Assembly: GCA_944392185.1 (NCBI GenBank)
Contig: CALXVW010000099.1
Location: 1-11,950, forward strand
Direction: 5' to 3'
Origin: an uncultured Alphaproteobacteria bacterium
GTDB lineage: Bacteria > Pseudomonadota > Alphaproteobacteria > RF32 > CAG-239
Length of the DNA: 11,950 nt
The position numbers and the translations under genes were made by a program. Of this stretch, positions 11,049-11,950 are shown piece after piece. The stretch's first letter is position 1. The number at the start of each line of letters is the position of its first letter. Under the pieces are notes generated by a model. That model did no database searches, was not told where the DNA came from, and saw only the letters and a list, made by a program, of their open reading frames with translations.

Positions 11049-11282
11049 ATGAGAAATAAGGAAATAAAAGAGTTAATACGTCTGCAGGGTAGCCTTGCCC
11101 AGCAGCTCCACCAGATACGCAGCTCCAAGCAGCTGAGCATGGAAAGGGTCTGTGCCGAAACCGGTGTCCCGATGTATATTTTAGATAATTTGGAGCTAGG
11201 CCGCGGCGGCATAAATATGGGCGCAGTCTATACCCTGGCCAAATACTACGGCAAGAAAGTCAAGATTTTGTTGCAGGATTAG
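11049..11282 (+). CDS. Small XRE-family helix-turn-helix protein
   Basis: This 77-aa protein consists of little more than one Cro/C1-type helix-turn-helix domain: LAQQLHQIRSSKQLSMERVCAETGVPMYILDNLELGRGGINMGAVYTLAKYYGKKVKILL. The order helix 1 (about 14-26), LSMERVCAETGV (helix 2), turn, MYILDNLELGRG (recognition helix and the ExG-type turn) and TLAKYYGKKV is typical for XRE proteins that bind operator DNA. There is no extra ligand or dimerisation domain, so its signal and targets are unknown. AAGGAG lies 7-8 nt before the ATG. It follows the structured RNA by 27 nt beyond the terminator; with no obvious promoter of its own, it may depend on readthrough. A terminator shared with hisS follows. 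Confidence 0.85.
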   Translation: MRNKEIKELIRLQGSLAQQLHQIRSSKQLSMERVCAETGVPMYILDNLELGRGGINMGAVYTLAKYYGKKVKILLQD

Positions 11283-11285
11283 GAA

Positions 11286-11318
11286 AGAAAAAGCCGCTTA
11301 ATGTAAGCGGCCTTTTTC
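11286..11318. terminator. Bidirectional terminator between the XRE gene and hisS
   Basis: GCCGCTTA (11293-11300) pairs with TAAGCGGC (11304-11311) around loop ATG. An A run precedes it and a T run follows, so it serves the converging genes on both strands. Confidence 0.88.
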
Positions 11319-11322
11319 AAGA

Positions 11323-11950
11323 TTATTTCACCAGTTTGATGAGTTCTTCCAAAGTAACTCTCGATTGCTCGCCGGTTGTCATGTTTTTGAGAGTGTAGTT
11401 GTTGTTGGCAGCCTCATCCTCACCAATAATGATAAGGTAAGGAATTTTGATTTTGTTGGCGTACTCCATTTTTTTCTTAAACTTGCAATCTCTGAGCATC
11501 ACGTCAGCCGGGATATCGTTTTGTCTGAGCTGTCCGATGAGGTGAATAGCCTTGTCCGCAAATTCAGGGCTTTGAGTGATAACCAAAGCTTTGTTGGGGG
11601 TCGGCCCGCCAAATTTCAGCAAATTGTTATCACGCAACTGGTCAAACAAACGTGTGAGGCCGATAGATATGCCCACACCTGGGAATTTCTTGTCCATAAA
11701 CACGCTTGAGAGGTTATCATAACGGCCGCCGGAGCATACCGAACCAAATTGCGGATAATCATCAAAAAATGTCTCATAAACCGTGCCCGTATAGTAATCA
11801 AGCCCGCGGGTAATGCTCAAATCAATTTGAATATTGTCCGCATTAATTCCGAGGTTTTGCGCCTGAGAAATAACGGTTTTGAGCTCCTCAAGCCCGTTTT
11901 GGAAATTTTCGTTGGAGATGTTTAAATCTTCAAGCTTTGCAATAATTTCT
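11323..11950 (-). CDS. hisS: Histidyl-tRNA synthetase, C-terminal half
   Basis: The frame is open from the window edge to a TAA at 11323; about 209 residues are visible and the N-terminal half lies beyond the window. The class II enzyme charges tRNA-His. Diagnostic motifs are RGLDYYTGTVYE (histidine-binding loop), GSVCSGGRYDNL and motif 3 GVGISIGLTRLFDQL. The C-terminal anticodon-binding domain follows: KALVITQSPEFADKAIHLIGQLRQNDIPADVMLRD, a segment KKKMEYANKIKIPYLIIIGEDE, and an end TLEELIKLVK. The upstream residues NGLEELKTVISQAQNLGINADNIQIDLSI fit the insertion region of HisRS, confirming that the gene continues rather than starting at the TTG at 11820. It converges on the XRE gene across a shared terminator. 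Confidence 0.96.
   Translation of the reverse strand, partial: EIIAKLEDLNISNENFQNGLEELKTVISQAQNLGINADNIQIDLSITRGLDYYTGTVYETFFDDYPQFGSVCSGGRYDNLSSVFMDKKFPGVGISIGLTRLFDQLRDNNLLKFGGPTPNKALVITQSPEFADKAIHLIGQLRQNDIPADVMLRDCKFKKKMEYANKIKIPYLIIIGEDEAANNNYTLKNMTTGEQSRVTLEELIKLVK

Overview
The window looks like a chromosomal segment of an uncultured, moderately AT-rich bacterium, most likely an alphaproteobacterium. The evidence is an ffh-rpsP-rimM-trmD-rplS cluster, proteobacterial-style FliI/FliJ, an Fe-type superoxide dismutase, sigma70-like promoters and many intrinsic terminators. The Ffh G4 motif reads TRID rather than TKxD, which fits alphaproteobacterial Ffh as I remember it. The assignment is inference, since no 16S gene or other decisive marker is present.

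Layout. 1-1262 (+): the 3' end of fliI, then fliJ and sodB, closed by a terminator. 1332-2231 (+): a promoter, two unrecognised genes overlapping as TAATG (the first with a hydrophobic Gly/Ala-rich middle), and a terminator. 2253-2834 (-): a zinc-dependent nucleoside deaminase. 2903-4560 (-): the most unusual part. A tRNA-Glu(CUC) gene is followed on its 3' side by three tandem ~180-bp units. Each unit starts with the last 12 nt of the tRNA (CCA included) and carries a long hairpin and two intrinsic terminators. A damaged fourth unit lies further out, and between it and the array sits an AT-rich gene of unknown function flanked by 14-bp direct repeats that contain the tRNA tail. 4658-6241 (-): a CoA-disulfide-reductase-like flavoprotein with a C-terminal rhodanese domain. 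6317-7089 (+): a lone, GC-rich, Shine-Dalgarno-less gene of unknown function with its own promoter and terminator. 7091-10799 (+): the SRP/ribosomal cluster ffh, rpsP, rimM, trmD, rplS, with a two-hairpin leader before ffh and a terminator after rplS. 10840-11022 (+): a highly structured RNA of about 150 nt, possibly 6S RNA. 11049-11282 (+): a small XRE-type helix-turn-helix protein. 11323-11950 (-): the C-terminal half of histidyl-tRNA synthetase, sharing a bidirectional terminator with the XRE gene.

How the genes work together. The 7.1-10.8 kb cluster is a translation and secretion operon: SRP GTPase, S16, a 30S maturation factor, tRNA m1G37 methyltransferase and L19. The first three genes belong to a flagellar export cluster with an oxidative-stress enzyme at its end. 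The tRNA-Glu array resembles the E. coli tyrT locus, where tandem 178-bp repeats follow a tRNA gene and each begins with a copy of the tRNA 3' end. It is the best candidate here for an undescribed element.
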